Source: an uncultured Oscillospiraceae bacterium
Lineage (GTDB): Bacteria > Bacillota > Clostridia > Oscillospirales > Oscillospiraceae
NCBI GenBank assembly: GCA_900759385.1
Contig: CAAEUZ010000002.1
Span: forward strand, 1 to 36,308
DNA: 36,308 bases
Direction of reading: 5' to 3'
Positions within the stretch are counted from its first letter, which is position 1; every line of letters begins with the position of its first letter. The translations under genes were made by a program, and so were the position numbers. Below, piece after piece: positions 21,655 through 30,514 of this stretch. The notes under the pieces were generated by a model. It made no database searches, was not told where the DNA came from, and saw only the letters and a list, made by a program, of their open reading frames with translations.

Positions 21655-22584
21655 ATGAGAAAATTTCTTCTGAAACGCATCCTTATATTGATACCGACGG
21701 TATTTGTGGTTATATTTATCATCTTTACCATCATGAATATTACTCCGGGAGACCCGGGGCGGCTGATCCTTGGGCCGACGGCATCACAAAGTGCGGTCGA
21801 TGAGTTCAACGAGCGGTTTGGTATCAACGATCCGTTCTTCACCCGCTTCTTCGACTACTGTGCCGGATTGCTCCACGGGGACTTTGGTACTTCGTACAGG
21901 AGCGGTGCGCCGGTTATCGAGGAGATATTTGCGCGATTCCCGTACACCCTGATACTCGCTCTGGCTTCAATTGTCATAGGCGCAATACTTGGAATAGCGC
22001 TTGGTGTATTGTCAGCAGTGAAACAGTATTCGCTTCTTGACAGCATAAGCACCTCGGCGGCCATGATACTTGGCGCGGTGCCCACGTTCCTGTTGGGAAT
22101 GCTGGCTATATACATTTTTTCGTATAAGCTGGAATTATTGCCGTCGGGTAATATTAGAAACTGGACGGGATATATTCTGCCCATTCTGACTGTAGCAGTG
22201 GGAACCGCGGCCGGTCTGCTGCGAATTACCCGTGCAATGGTGCTGGAGACAATACGCCAGGACTACATAAGGACTGCGCGCGCAAAAGGCGCGGCAGAAA
22301 AGCGGGTTATATGGAAGCATGCGCTGAAAAATGCCCTGCTGCCCGTCATCACCACACTTGGCATGCGTTTTGGAGCTTCTCTGGGTGGCAGTGTGGTTGT
22401 GGAGCAAGTTTTCAATATTCCTGGCCTGGGCAATTATATCCTCACGTCGATCCAGAGAAAGGACATGCCCGCGGTGCTCTCGTCTATTGTTGTCATTTCC
22501 ATCATGTTTTGCCTTGTTATGCTCGTGGTAGATATAATCTATGCCCTTGTTGACCCGAGGATCAAGGCCAAATACATCAAGTGA
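21655..22584 (+). CDS. Peptide ABC transporter permease (DppB/OppB type)
   Basis: The 309-residue inner-membrane permease has about six spans. It starts MRKFLLKRILILIPTVFVVIF, the usual first helix, followed by TPGDPGRLILG and a large outer loop. The cytoplasmic EAA loop that contacts the ATPase is ARAKGAAEKRVIWKHALKNALLPVI (about residues 202-226). VVVEQVFNIPGLGNY near 255-270 is also characteristic. GGGAG lies 7 bases before ATG. It is 67 bases after the end of the extended binding-protein frame and pairs with the next permease. Confidence 0.95.
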   Translation: MRKFLLKRILILIPTVFVVIFIIFTIMNITPGDPGRLILGPTASQSAVDEFNERFGINDPFFTRFFDYCAGLLHGDFGTSYRSGAPVIEEIFARFPYTLILALASIVIGAILGIALGVLSAVKQYSLLDSISTSAAMILGAVPTFLLGMLAIYIFSYKLELLPSGNIRNWTGYILPILTVAVGTAAGLLRITRAMVLETIRQDYIRTARAKGAAEKRVIWKHALKNALLPVITTLGMRFGASLGGSVVVEQVFNIPGLGNYILTSIQRKDMPAVLSSIVVISIMFCLVMLVVDIIYALVDPRIKAKYIK

Positions 22585-22597
22585 GGAGGAGGGGGCA

Positions 22598-23479
22598 ATG
22601 GCTCGGAGAGAAACAGACAAGAAAAGGCTAAAGAAGTCCAGAAGATCCGGAGAAGTGTTTTACCGCTTTATGCGGAACAAAACAGCTGTGATTGGTCTTG
22701 TTATTCTGATACTTATAGTGATGGTAGCGGTTTTTGCAGACCTTATAGTAGACGAGCAGGTGGCGCTGCAGCAAAATGATGCCGAGATGAAGCTGCCGCC
22801 TCAAAAGGGGCACATATTTGGTACCGATACCCTCGGGCGCGATTATTTTGCGCGTGTAGTGCACGGATCACGTATGTCCATACTGGTTGGCATACTTACT
22901 ACCATTGGCATTATGACAATAGGCTGCGTTCTGGGCTCTATTGCCGCTTATTATGGCGGCATAGTAGACACTATCATTACACGCAGTGTGGACACAATAA
23001 TGTGCATTCCGGCGACCCTGCTGTCACTGACGGTCGTTGCCGCGTTTGGCCCCAATTTCCGAAATCTTATTATAGCAATGGTAGTGGCGTACGTACCAAC
23101 AACGATAAGATTTGTGCGAGGCGTGGTGCTGACAATAACGGAGCAGGATTATATAGAGGCTGCGAAGGCGTATGGTGCGACTAATACCAGAATAATTTTC
23201 AAGTATATTTTGCCGAACGCCTTCGGGCCTATAATGGTTGACTCTACACAAGCCGTGGGAGGAGTAATCCTGACGGCGTCCGGACTATCTTATCTTGGTA
23301 TGGGCGTACAGCCGCCGGACCCTGAATGGGGCGCGCTGCTCTCAAGCGCCAGCGATCAGTTCCGGGAGGCGCCGTATCTTATCCTTTTCCCTGGGCTGGC
23401 CATTGTGCTGACGGCGTTTGCCATCAACCTGGTAGGAGACGGACTGCGAGATGCGCTGGATCCCAAACTGAGAGACTGA
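22598..23479 (+). CDS. Peptide ABC transporter permease (DppC/OppC type)
   Basis: The 293-residue permease has a charged N-terminal cytoplasmic tail (MARRETDKKRLKKSRRSGE), the first span at about 32-50, the motif HIFGTDTLGRDYFARVVHGSR (about 75-95) typical of the OppC N-terminal region, and about six spans in all. The EAA loop is EAAKAYGATNTRIIFKYILPN (about 188-208). The start at ATG 22598 was chosen for the GAGGAGGAGG box just upstream. It follows the first permease by 13 bases. Confidence 0.95.
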   Translation: MARRETDKKRLKKSRRSGEVFYRFMRNKTAVIGLVILILIVMVAVFADLIVDEQVALQQNDAEMKLPPQKGHIFGTDTLGRDYFARVVHGSRMSILVGILTTIGIMTIGCVLGSIAAYYGGIVDTIITRSVDTIMCIPATLLSLTVVAAFGPNFRNLIIAMVVAYVPTTIRFVRGVVLTITEQDYIEAAKAYGATNTRIIFKYILPNAFGPIMVDSTQAVGGVILTASGLSYLGMGVQPPDPEWGALLSSASDQFREAPYLILFPGLAIVLTAFAINLVGDGLRDALDPKLRD

Positions 23480-23491
23480 GGGGTGCTTACC

Positions 23492-24472
23492 GTGAACGAA
23501 AATTTGCTCGAAGTTCAGAATCTGTCAGTCGTATATAAAACCCAGTTTGAGACTGTGCAGGCGGTGAACAACGTATCCTTCTCTCTGCGCAGGGGACAGA
23601 CTATGGGTCTTGTCGGCGAAACCGGGGCGGGCAAGACGACAACATCCCTTGCCATTATGCGCCTGCTGCCGGACAGGACGGGCAGAGTGGAATCCGGAAA
23701 TGTCATGTTTGAGGGACGCAACCTCCTGGAACTTACGAATCAGGAGATGTGCTCGCTGCGTGGCGAAAAAATAGCGATGATCTTTCAAGACCCCATGACG
23801 TCTCTTAACCCTGTGCTTCGTGTAGGCGAACAGATATATGAGGCGGTAATGCTGCATAACGAAGACGGTAAGACAGCCGAGCAGCTTCAGCAGCGCGTGG
23901 ACGACATCCTAAGAGTGGTGGGTATACCGCCTAACAGGAAGCGTGAGTATCCTCATCAGTTTTCGGGCGGTATGAAGCAGCGTGTGGTTATAGCCATGGC
24001 ACTTGCCTGCGAACCGGAGCTCCTGATAGCCGATGAGCCGACTACGGCACTTGACGTTACAATACAGGCCCAGGTGCTTCTTATGATGAAAGAGCTGAAG
24101 CGGCAGCTCAACATGTCGATGATAATGATAACTCATGACTTGGGGATTGTTGCGCAGACCTGCGATACGGTAGCGGTCATGTATGCGGGAGAGATCGTCG
24201 AGTACGGCACGCTGCGGGATATCTTTACGGCCGGAAAACGGCATCCGTATACCGAGGGGCTGTTTGGGTCGATACCCAGCCTGAATTCAAGCGCAAAGAG
24301 GCTGACGCCTATAGACGGCCTGATGCCGGACCCAACAAACCTTCCTGATGGGTGCAGGTTCCACCCGCGCTGCCCGCACTGCACAGAGCGGTGCAAAACA
24401 GAGCACCCCGAATACTATGTAGACGGCGAGCACCGTATTGCCTGCCATCTTTTCAAGGAGGCCGAGCGATGA
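23492..24472 (+). CDS. Peptide ABC transporter ATPase (DppD/OppD type)
   Basis: The 326-residue ATPase carries a P-loop GETGAGKTT (42-50), Q-loop FQDPMTSLNP, signature FSGGMKQR, Walker B LLIADEPTTALD and the switch ITHD. A C-terminal oligopeptide/dipeptide extension follows, with PDGCRFHPRCPHCTERC, the Cys cluster seen in iron-sulfur-bearing OppD/DppD proteins. GTG 23492 is preferred as start, as GAGGGG lies 8 bases upstream; GTG 23483 would be too close to it. The end overlaps the next ATPase by 4 bases (ATGA). Confidence 0.95.
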   Translation: MNENLLEVQNLSVVYKTQFETVQAVNNVSFSLRRGQTMGLVGETGAGKTTTSLAIMRLLPDRTGRVESGNVMFEGRNLLELTNQEMCSLRGEKIAMIFQDPMTSLNPVLRVGEQIYEAVMLHNEDGKTAEQLQQRVDDILRVVGIPPNRKREYPHQFSGGMKQRVVIAMALACEPELLIADEPTTALDVTIQAQVLLMMKELKRQLNMSMIMITHDLGIVAQTCDTVAVMYAGEIVEYGTLRDIFTAGKRHPYTEGLFGSIPSLNSSAKRLTPIDGLMPDPTNLPDGCRFHPRCPHCTERCKTEHPEYYVDGEHRIACHLFKEAER

Positions 24473-25428
24473 GCACTCCGATCATCGAAACAAAGCAGCT
24501 GAAGAAGTACTTCAAAACCGGCAAGGGGCTGCTGCATGCCGTTGACGGAATTGACATGCGCATAGAAAAGGGTATGACGCTTGGAGTGGTCGGCGAATCG
24601 GGTTGCGGTAAAAGCACTCTGGGTCGAACGATCCTGCGTCTGCAGGAGCCGACAAGCGGAGAGATATACTTCAACGGTGAAGATCTGCTGAAATACAGCA
24701 AGAGACAAATGCGGAAAGTCCGCCGTGAGATGCAGATTATTTTTCAGGACCCGTATTCAAGCATCAATCCGCGTATGTCCGTGTCGCAGCTGATAGCGGA
24801 ACCGCTAATCATAAACCATATGTGCAAATCCCGCGCTGACATAAACAGCCGCGTGGATGAGCTTATGGACACGGTGGGGCTGGCCCGGCGTTATGCGGGC
24901 AGCTATCCGCATGAACTGGATGGCGGTCGCCGCCAGCGAATAGGCGTTGCCCGGGCTTTGGCAGTAAAACCGCAATTCATCGTTTGTGATGAGCCTGTTT
25001 CGGCTTTGGACGTGTCCATTCAAGCGCAGATACTGAATCTGTTGATGGATTTGCAGGAGGAATTCTCCCTGACTTACATGTTCATCACTCATGACTTGTC
25101 TGTTGTCAAGCACATTTCGGATGAAGTTGCCGTTATGTACTTGGGAATGTGTGTGGAACGTGCAAAAACGGACGAGTTGTTTGAAAACCCACTGCATCCG
25201 TATACCCAGGCGCTTCTCTCGGCAATACCGGTTCCGAGCATAGATCCGCGGGAGCAGGAGATATCGGTTATAAAGGGAGAGCTGAAAAGCCCGATTGATC
25301 CGGAACCCGGCTGCCGTTTCGCTCCGAGATGCCCATATGCAAGTGCGGCATGCAGCGAGAAAGATATCCCGCTTACTCAGCACGGCGATGGCCATTATGT
25401 CGCGTGCACACGTTTTTCACCTTTGTGA
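24469..25428 (+). CDS. Peptide ABC transporter ATPase (DppF/OppF type)
   Basis: The 319-residue second ATPase has a P-loop GESGCGKST (42-50), Q-loop FQDPYSSINP, Walker B FIVCDEPVSALD and ITHD. The signature motif reads LDGGRRQR instead of LSGGQ; the Ser-to-Asp change is seen in some clostridial paralogues, but it touches a residue that contacts ATP. Since OppDF pairs work as heterodimers, one site could be weakened. The C-terminal region again has a CRFAPRCPYASAAC cysteine cluster. AAGGAGG lies 7 bases before ATG, which overlaps the stop of the partner. Confidence 0.94.
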   Translation: MSTPIIETKQLKKYFKTGKGLLHAVDGIDMRIEKGMTLGVVGESGCGKSTLGRTILRLQEPTSGEIYFNGEDLLKYSKRQMRKVRREMQIIFQDPYSSINPRMSVSQLIAEPLIINHMCKSRADINSRVDELMDTVGLARRYAGSYPHELDGGRRQRIGVARALAVKPQFIVCDEPVSALDVSIQAQILNLLMDLQEEFSLTYMFITHDLSVVKHISDEVAVMYLGMCVERAKTDELFENPLHPYTQALLSAIPVPSIDPREQEISVIKGELKSPIDPEPGCRFAPRCPYASAACSEKDIPLTQHGDGHYVACTRFSPL

Positions 25429-25441
25429 TCGGGAGGAGACA

Positions 25442-27223
25442 ATGCTGGACTTACTGATAAAGGGCGCTTCGATAATTGACGGGACAGGCGGAGACCGCTA
25501 TATGGCAGATGTTGCCGTAAAAGACGGGGACATAGTAAAGATTGCGCCCTCCATAGACGAGAAGGCATCTACCGTGATAGATGCTGCAGGAAAAATACTG
25601 ACACCAGGCTTTTTTGACATGCACTCTCACGCGGATTTCACGGCGGCGGTGTACCCCCATATGGAGGGGTTGCTCGGACAGGGCGTGACTACGTGCTTTT
25701 GCGGACACTGCGGTATGAGCGTGGCACCGATCGACCGGTACTATCTTGAGACGCCAGGAGGAGTAGACGGAGCAGCGATTTCGCGGCTGGTACCGCCTTT
25801 CACCGGCGGTCCTAATCCTATAATGTTCCGTATTGCAGACACAGAAGAGCTCCGCCCTGCGTTCAAGGAAGTTACAGGGACAGAGCTGGACTGGACAAGC
25901 TACGACGAATTTCTCAGGCACCTGGAAAAGACCGGCGTTGGATGCAATATGATAATAAATGCCTCGCACTCGCAGATCCGTATTCAGGTGCTTGGCGTGG
26001 ATTATAAGCGGTCAGCTACGGTTGACGAAGTGGAGAAAATGAAAGAATACGTCCGCAGCGCGATGGAGGCTGGCGCGTCAGGCCTTTCCTATGGACTGGA
26101 GTATTGCCCCGGCACATATGCGGACACGTATGAGCTGACGGAGCTTGCCCGTGTTGTAAAAGAATATGACGGCGTGGTAACAGCGCACCTGCAATGGAGA
26201 AAGAACCGCCGGGAACGCGATGACCCCGGACATGAAGGGGTGGATGGAGTAAAGGAGTTTTTGGAGATCGGCAAAGAAACCGGCGTACGCTTGCATATAA
26301 GCCATATGCTGGGTGGGTATACTGTCGTTCCTCCAGAGGACGAGTTGGTACGTGCAGGAGCACGGAGACTGCTTGAGGTAATAGATTCATACAGGCGCGA
26401 TGGCGTACAGGTGACTTGGGATGTGCTGCCGTATGATGTGGTGGCCATATACTATTTCCCTCAGCTCGCAACCTATATGCGTCCATATGTGGACGAATGC
26501 GGAGGGAAACAGGCCTTTTCCAGGGCTCTGAAAATCGGGGATTATAGAAACAGGCTTATAGATGAGATAAAGGCAGGGAAGCACCGCTCCACCAGCCCTC
26601 TCGTATACTTTGATCCCGTGAGTAATCCTGACTGGGCGAAACCATTCCTGATAACCAAGTGCTCGGATGCGCGGTATGTAAACAAAACCATATATGATAT
26701 TGCGCAAGAGTCCGGCAAGGACAGCCTGGATGTGCTGCTTGATATCCTGTCTGTTGATCCCGAGGCAGGATGCGGGGCCTGGCGGCCGTATCCTGAGGCC
26801 AGGTTTTATGAGTACAATATGGCTGATGATGCTACAATGGGCCTTGACAATGTTGCGCTCGACTACGATTACTTCCATGAGGATGGGGAAGATCTGCCCT
26901 TTGAGCTGGGGACACCGACTGCATACTGCGGCATGGTATCTTACATCGAGCAAAAGCTGCTGCCAAGATTAGAGGATACCATAAAGCGTCTGACAGGAAA
27001 TGCTGCTTCTGCTCTTCGGCTCACTGACCGCGGGTATATTAAAGAAGGGCTTAGGGCGGATATAGTTGTAATGGATTATGATAATCTGAAAAGCAATAAA
27101 AACTTCCTAGACCCGCGAACACCGCCGTCAGGAATAGATTACGTTATTGTCAATGGCGAGATAGCTGTTGACCATAATACCCATCTCCACCCGCATTCAG
27201 GGAGAATATATCGCTTTAGGTGA
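25442..27223 (+). CDS. N-acyl-D-amino-acid deacylase family amidohydrolase
   Basis: The 593-residue amidohydrolase has an N-terminal urease-like domain (LLIKGASIIDGTG), the metal motif DMHSHAD (H61, H63), and GVTTCFCGHCGMS with C90, equal to the metal-bridging Cys of D-aminoacylases. Further ligand candidates are TAHLQ and LHISHML. Its end has LTGNAASALRLTDRGYIKEGLRADIVVMD, typical of the family. Members hydrolyse N-acyl-D-amino acids, and related ones act on dihydropyrimidine- or peptide-like amides. At 593 residues it is longer than the usual ~480-540, owing to inserts in the middle (390-500). GGAGG lies 5 bases before ATG and 13 bases separate it from the transporter gene, so it probably acts on an imported compound. 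The exact substrate is unknown. Confidence 0.88.
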   Translation: MLDLLIKGASIIDGTGGDRYMADVAVKDGDIVKIAPSIDEKASTVIDAAGKILTPGFFDMHSHADFTAAVYPHMEGLLGQGVTTCFCGHCGMSVAPIDRYYLETPGGVDGAAISRLVPPFTGGPNPIMFRIADTEELRPAFKEVTGTELDWTSYDEFLRHLEKTGVGCNMIINASHSQIRIQVLGVDYKRSATVDEVEKMKEYVRSAMEAGASGLSYGLEYCPGTYADTYELTELARVVKEYDGVVTAHLQWRKNRRERDDPGHEGVDGVKEFLEIGKETGVRLHISHMLGGYTVVPPEDELVRAGARRLLEVIDSYRRDGVQVTWDVLPYDVVAIYYFPQLATYMRPYVDECGGKQAFSRALKIGDYRNRLIDEIKAGKHRSTSPLVYFDPVSNPDWAKPFLITKCSDARYVNKTIYDIAQESGKDSLDVLLDILSVDPEAGCGAWRPYPEARFYEYNMADDATMGLDNVALDYDYFHEDGEDLPFELGTPTAYCGMVSYIEQKLLPRLEDTIKRLTGNAASALRLTDRGYIKEGLRADIVVMDYDNLKSNKNFLDPRTPPSGIDYVIVNGEIAVDHNTHLHPHSGRIYRFR

Positions 27224-27308
27224 AAACACATGCCTTGGTATAGCAACGGTGAGCGGACTCCATATTTAATGCAGCTTATGTATATTGAAAGCTGGTGATA
27301 ATCGGACT

Positions 27309-27986
27309 ATGAAAACAGTTGGGCTAATAGGTGGAACGAGTTGGTACTCTACTATTGATTTTTACAAAAATATCAATACATATGTAGAAGAAACACTGGG
27401 TGGCCATAACAGTGCCAAGATGGTAATAGTAAACGTAAATATGGAGGAAATAGTGGGAAAACCCGGCGAACAGCAAGTGGAGGTCCTCAAACAAGCGGCA
27501 AGACAGCTTCAAGCCGGGGGGGCTGAGTGTTTCTCGCTCTGCAGTAATGGGCTGCATGAACACGTGGATGACGTGGCGGCTGCGGTTCATATACCTTTTA
27601 TACATATAGCTGACAGTGTCGCTGACGCTATACTTGCAGAGGGCTATAAAAAGGCCCTTCTGCTGGGAGCCCGTTATACTATGGAAGCTGGGTTCTATCG
27701 GGAAAAGCTTGAAAAAAGAGGGCTGGAAATAATGATACCCGATAGAGATGACAGGGTTTTCATAAACAACGTTATATATAACGAGGCAACAGTTGGCGTT
27801 ATAAAACCAGAGTCATCGGCACGATTTTATGAGATAGCCGGGAAGTATGTTGACCAAGGCGCAGAGTGCGTTATCCTTGGGTGCACAGAGATTGGGCTTT
27901 TGATGCAGCAGCAATACACGGATATTCCGCTCTTTGACTCTACGAGCATCCAGTCGCGCGCAATAGCCAGGCTGGTGATCGGATAA
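27309..27986 (+). CDS. Aspartate/glutamate racemase family protein
   Basis: The 225-residue protein opens MKTVGLIGGTSWYST, the aspartate racemase (YgeA-type) start. Two catalytic cysteines are present: C78 in SLCSNGLHEH and C192 in ILGCTEIGLL. These act as the two acid/base groups in cofactor-free racemases. The usual CNT or CSNT motif reads CSNG here, so substrate preference may differ. ATG 27309 was taken as start; a TTG at 27285 in frame is possible, since the ribosome binding site is weak. It is the last gene of the transporter operon and fits with the D-aminoacylase upstream: one frees a D-amino acid, the other could convert it to the L-form. Confidence 0.88.
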   Translation: MKTVGLIGGTSWYSTIDFYKNINTYVEETLGGHNSAKMVIVNVNMEEIVGKPGEQQVEVLKQAARQLQAGGAECFSLCSNGLHEHVDDVAAAVHIPFIHIADSVADAILAEGYKKALLLGARYTMEAGFYREKLEKRGLEIMIPDRDDRVFINNVIYNEATVGVIKPESSARFYEIAGKYVDQGAECVILGCTEIGLLMQQQYTDIPLFDSTSIQSRAIARLVIG

Positions 27987-28025
27987 ATAGCAAAAGTCTG
28001 ACCTCTGGGTCAGACTTTTGCTATT
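27986..28025 (+). terminator. Terminator of the transporter operon
   Basis: A perfect 18-bp stem (27986-28003 with 28008-28025, loop TCTG) starts at the last base of the racemase stop codon. The descending arm contains TTTTGCTATT and is followed by TGTTG. Confidence 0.82.
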
Positions 28026-28406
28026 TGTTGAATGTATACCGCTATTAAGAGCAACGTGCTGGGAAAACACAGAGCTCATATAGCCCCTTGCAGTGGAATG
28101 CTGCCTCGGCACTGCAAGATACCTGGAGGAGCTTGTATGAACTGACGCCGAGGCACGCTCTTGGATAACAAAGGTCAAAACACGCTTTTATATGGAGGTA
28201 AACATGTAAGGCTGCAGCTATGGGGGACATCATCCTCCCAGTTCCGGGAGAGTTTCCAAGCAAGTCAATCACAAGATAATTACCTGCCGGAGCCCGCAGG
28301 GCGGAAGAACACTGCGGCTGGAAGAATGTGCGGGTGAGAAATTCACCCGCCTTGATGGAGCTTTACCCAAAGGGAATAAACCTGCCGAGTGTGTTTCCTG
28401 CCACAT
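28026..28406. other. Intergenic region with several perfect hairpins, no gene recognised
   Basis: No protein match is recognisable in any frame. Several helices stand out: CTTGCAGTG (28087-28095) with 28110-28118; TGCCTCGGC (28102-28110) with 28147-28155; GCGGGTGA (28330-28337) with 28343-28350; CCTGC (28283-28287) with 28296-28300; and a long-range pairing of 28056-28071 with 28390-28404. Two short start-stop frames have good ribosome binding sites (GGAGG then ATGAACTGA near 28136; GGAGG then ATGTAA near 28204). I saw none of the conserved cores of RNase P RNA, tmRNA, SRP RNA or T-box leaders. A structured RNA is possible; so is decayed sequence. Confidence 0.4.
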
Positions 28407-28441
28407 AAAACGAGGCCCGGCATTAATAAACGCTGGGCCTC
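28407..28441 (-). terminator. Terminator of the glycogen operon
   Basis: GAGGCCCGGC (28412-28421) pairs with GCTGGGCCTC (28432-28441), with one G-T wobble. The minus-strand tail is GTTTTATG. It lies about 70 bases after the stop of the GH13 gene; 28442-28513 holds nothing else visible. Confidence 0.8.
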
Positions 28442-28513
28442 ACAAGCTGCTGCTCAAATGAAATTCTGTTCAGTATTTGTGTGCTCTTGAGATCTTTTCC
28501 GGCTGCTCTGAGT

Positions 28514-30514
28514 TTATCCAAGTCTGAAGAGATATGCGCTCTCGGGGGGGAGGGAGAGGCGGACAAGGCCTTCGTCCACCTCGCAGGGCTCGCCGGTGAG
28601 CAGACACTTGCCCGATGTCAGCCCGAGCTCCATGAGCGCCGCCAGCTCGGCACCGGTGAGGCCGGCGTTGTCGGTCCAGAGGTCCACGACTACCTCGCGC
28701 GGGGATGCGGCGCGGTTGACCACGGCCAGGAAGGCGCCGTTTTCGGCCTCGCCGCCGAAGCAGTCCCGCCCGCCGGTGATGCAGCGCAGCACGGCAAGCA
28801 CGTCGTCATTGGGTGAGTACACCGCCACGGCACCGCAGCTGAGGGCGTCGTTTTCGCGGCGGGCCCGGCCCAGGGCCTGATACCACTCCACCAGCGGCCT
28901 GGCGCCGGTGGAGAAGGGGGCGCGGTTGAAGGGGTCGAGCATGCCGTTCATGCCCGTCTCGTCGCCGTAGTACACGCAGGGCACGCCGGGGACGGCGAAC
29001 TGCACAAGGGCGGCGAGCCGCTGCATGGCCGCGCCGCGCGCGTCCTGGCTGTCGCTTACGAAGAAGCTGGCCTGCTGTTCGCGGGAAAGGCTGCGGGCGT
29101 CCAGCCGGGTGGCCAGGGCGGTGCGGGCGCGCTCCACGTCGTGCGAGCTGAGGAGGTTCATCAGCGCGTAGTACATGGGCAGCGGGTAGTTCAGGCGCTG
29201 CATGAGCAGGAAGCCCTTGAGCGCCCAGGCGTCGGAGCGGAAGCAGAAAAAGTCCAGCACGGCGCTGCGGAAGGGGTAGTTCATGACCGTATCCAGCGCG
29301 GAGCCGAGCGCATATTTGCGGCGGGAACCGTAGCTGAACTTGGTGATGGCGTCCTCCCAGACCTCGCCGAGCACCACGGCGTCGGGGTCCTCCTCCTTGA
29401 CGGCGGCGCGGATCTTGGCGAGCGTGTCATCCGGCAGTTCGTCGGCCACGTCCAGCCGCCAGCCGGCGGCGCCGCGGCGCAGCCAGGTCCTGACCACGCT
29501 GTCCTGCCCGGTGACTATGAGTTTCTCCCAGCCGGGGTCGTGCTCGTTCACCTCGGGAAGGTCGGGGAAGTTCCACCAGCAGCGGTACTCGGACGGCCAC
29601 TTGCGGAAGTCATACCAGCTGTAGTATGGCGAGCGCTGCCCGGCGTTGTAGGCGCCGTCGCTGCGGTAGTGGTTGTCGCGGTTGAAGTAGATGCTGTCCG
29701 CGCCCGTATGGGAGAACACGCCGTCGAGCATTATGCGTATGCCGTGCTCCCTGGCGCTGCGGCAGAGGCGCTCGAAATCCTCAAGCGAGCCGAGAATGGG
29801 GTCGGGCTGCATATAATCGGCCGCGTCGTAGCGGTGGTTGCTGCGGGCCTCGACTATGGGGTTGAGGTAGATGACGCTCACACCAAGGCCCGCTATGTAG
29901 TCCAGGTGCTCCTCGATGCCGCGGAAGGTGCCGCCGAAGAAGTCGAGCGGGAAGTAGAAGCCCTCGGAGCTGTTGGGCTGCCAGTCCACGCTCTCGTCCC
30001 AGCTCTCGTGGTATTTTACCTGGCGGCCCATGGCGATGTGCTTTTCCACGCCGCGCCGGGCCGTATCCGAGCCGTCGCGGGCAAAGCGGTCGGGGAAGAT
30101 CTGATACATGACGCTGCGGCGGAACCAGGCCGGGGTCTCAAAGCCGCGCTCGTATACCGTGAGGCGGAAGCCGTCCCCCCGCGTGCTCATCAGCTGGCCG
30201 AAGCGGCCGCCATAGGCCGCGCAGAGCCAGAGCTCACCGCTCTGGAGCGTGAGCCGGAAGCAGTACCAGAGCGCGGCGGGCGTCTCCGGCACGGCAATGG
30301 TGACGGCCCAGTCGCCGCCCTCGGGGACCATGTCCCAGCGCTGCTCGAAGCCGTCGTCCCCGCTGAGCACCAGCTCGGCGCTCTTGACCGCGGCGCGGCC
30401 GTCGGAGAAGGCGAGGCGCAGCGGCGCGAGGGCAGGTACGGCGCCGATGGGGGCGTGGAAACGTTCCCGGGCGGGGTCGTGGGTGATGTGCGGTGTAAGT
30501 TCGGAGACTATCAT
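28514..30514 (-). CDS. GH13 alpha-glucosidase, neopullulanase/cyclomaltodextrinase-like
   Basis: The 666-residue enzyme has an N-terminal CBM34-like beta domain (about 1-150), then YQIFPDRFARDG, the hallmark of the neopullulanase/maltogenic amylase subfamily. The GH13 motifs are DGVFSHTG, GWRLDVADE (Asp nucleophile), LGEVWE (Glu acid/base) and SSHDVER (third Asp). A small C-terminal beta domain ends the chain. No signal peptide is present, so it acts in the cytoplasm, probably trimming glycogen or imported maltodextrins. The start ATG 30514 overlaps the stop of the upstream gene by 4 bases (ATGA), so it is translationally coupled. It is the last gene of the glycogen operon. Confidence 0.93.
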   Translation of the reverse strand: MIVSELTPHITHDPARERFHAPIGAVPALAPLRLAFSDGRAAVKSAELVLSGDDGFEQRWDMVPEGGDWAVTIAVPETPAALWYCFRLTLQSGELWLCAAYGGRFGQLMSTRGDGFRLTVYERGFETPAWFRRSVMYQIFPDRFARDGSDTARRGVEKHIAMGRQVKYHESWDESVDWQPNSSEGFYFPLDFFGGTFRGIEEHLDYIAGLGVSVIYLNPIVEARSNHRYDAADYMQPDPILGSLEDFERLCRSAREHGIRIMLDGVFSHTGADSIYFNRDNHYRSDGAYNAGQRSPYYSWYDFRKWPSEYRCWWNFPDLPEVNEHDPGWEKLIVTGQDSVVRTWLRRGAAGWRLDVADELPDDTLAKIRAAVKEEDPDAVVLGEVWEDAITKFSYGSRRKYALGSALDTVMNYPFRSAVLDFFCFRSDAWALKGFLLMQRLNYPLPMYYALMNLLSSHDVERARTALATRLDARSLSREQQASFFVSDSQDARGAAMQRLAALVQFAVPGVPCVYYGDETGMNGMLDPFNRAPFSTGARPLVEWYQALGRARRENDALSCGAVAVYSPNDDVLAVLRCITGGRDCFGGEAENGAFLAVVNRAASPREVVVDLWTDNAGLTGAELAALMELGLTSGKCLLTGEPCEVDEGLVRLSLPPESAYLFRLG

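Noticed and set aside
27813..28272. Short minus-strand frames over the racemase end and the intergenic block
   Set aside because: No ribosome binding site, no recognisable sequence, and they cross the terminator at 27986-28025.
28056..28404. RNase P RNA, tmRNA or 6S RNA in the intergenic block
   Set aside because: The conserved cores of RNase P (GAGGAAAGTCC-type) and tmRNA (TTCGAC and a tRNA-like 3' end) are absent; a 6S-like fold was not evident.
28270..28460. Short plus-strand frame ending near 28460 (..AECVSCHIKRGP..)
   Set aside because: It runs through the glycogen-operon terminator, has no start signal and matches no family I know.
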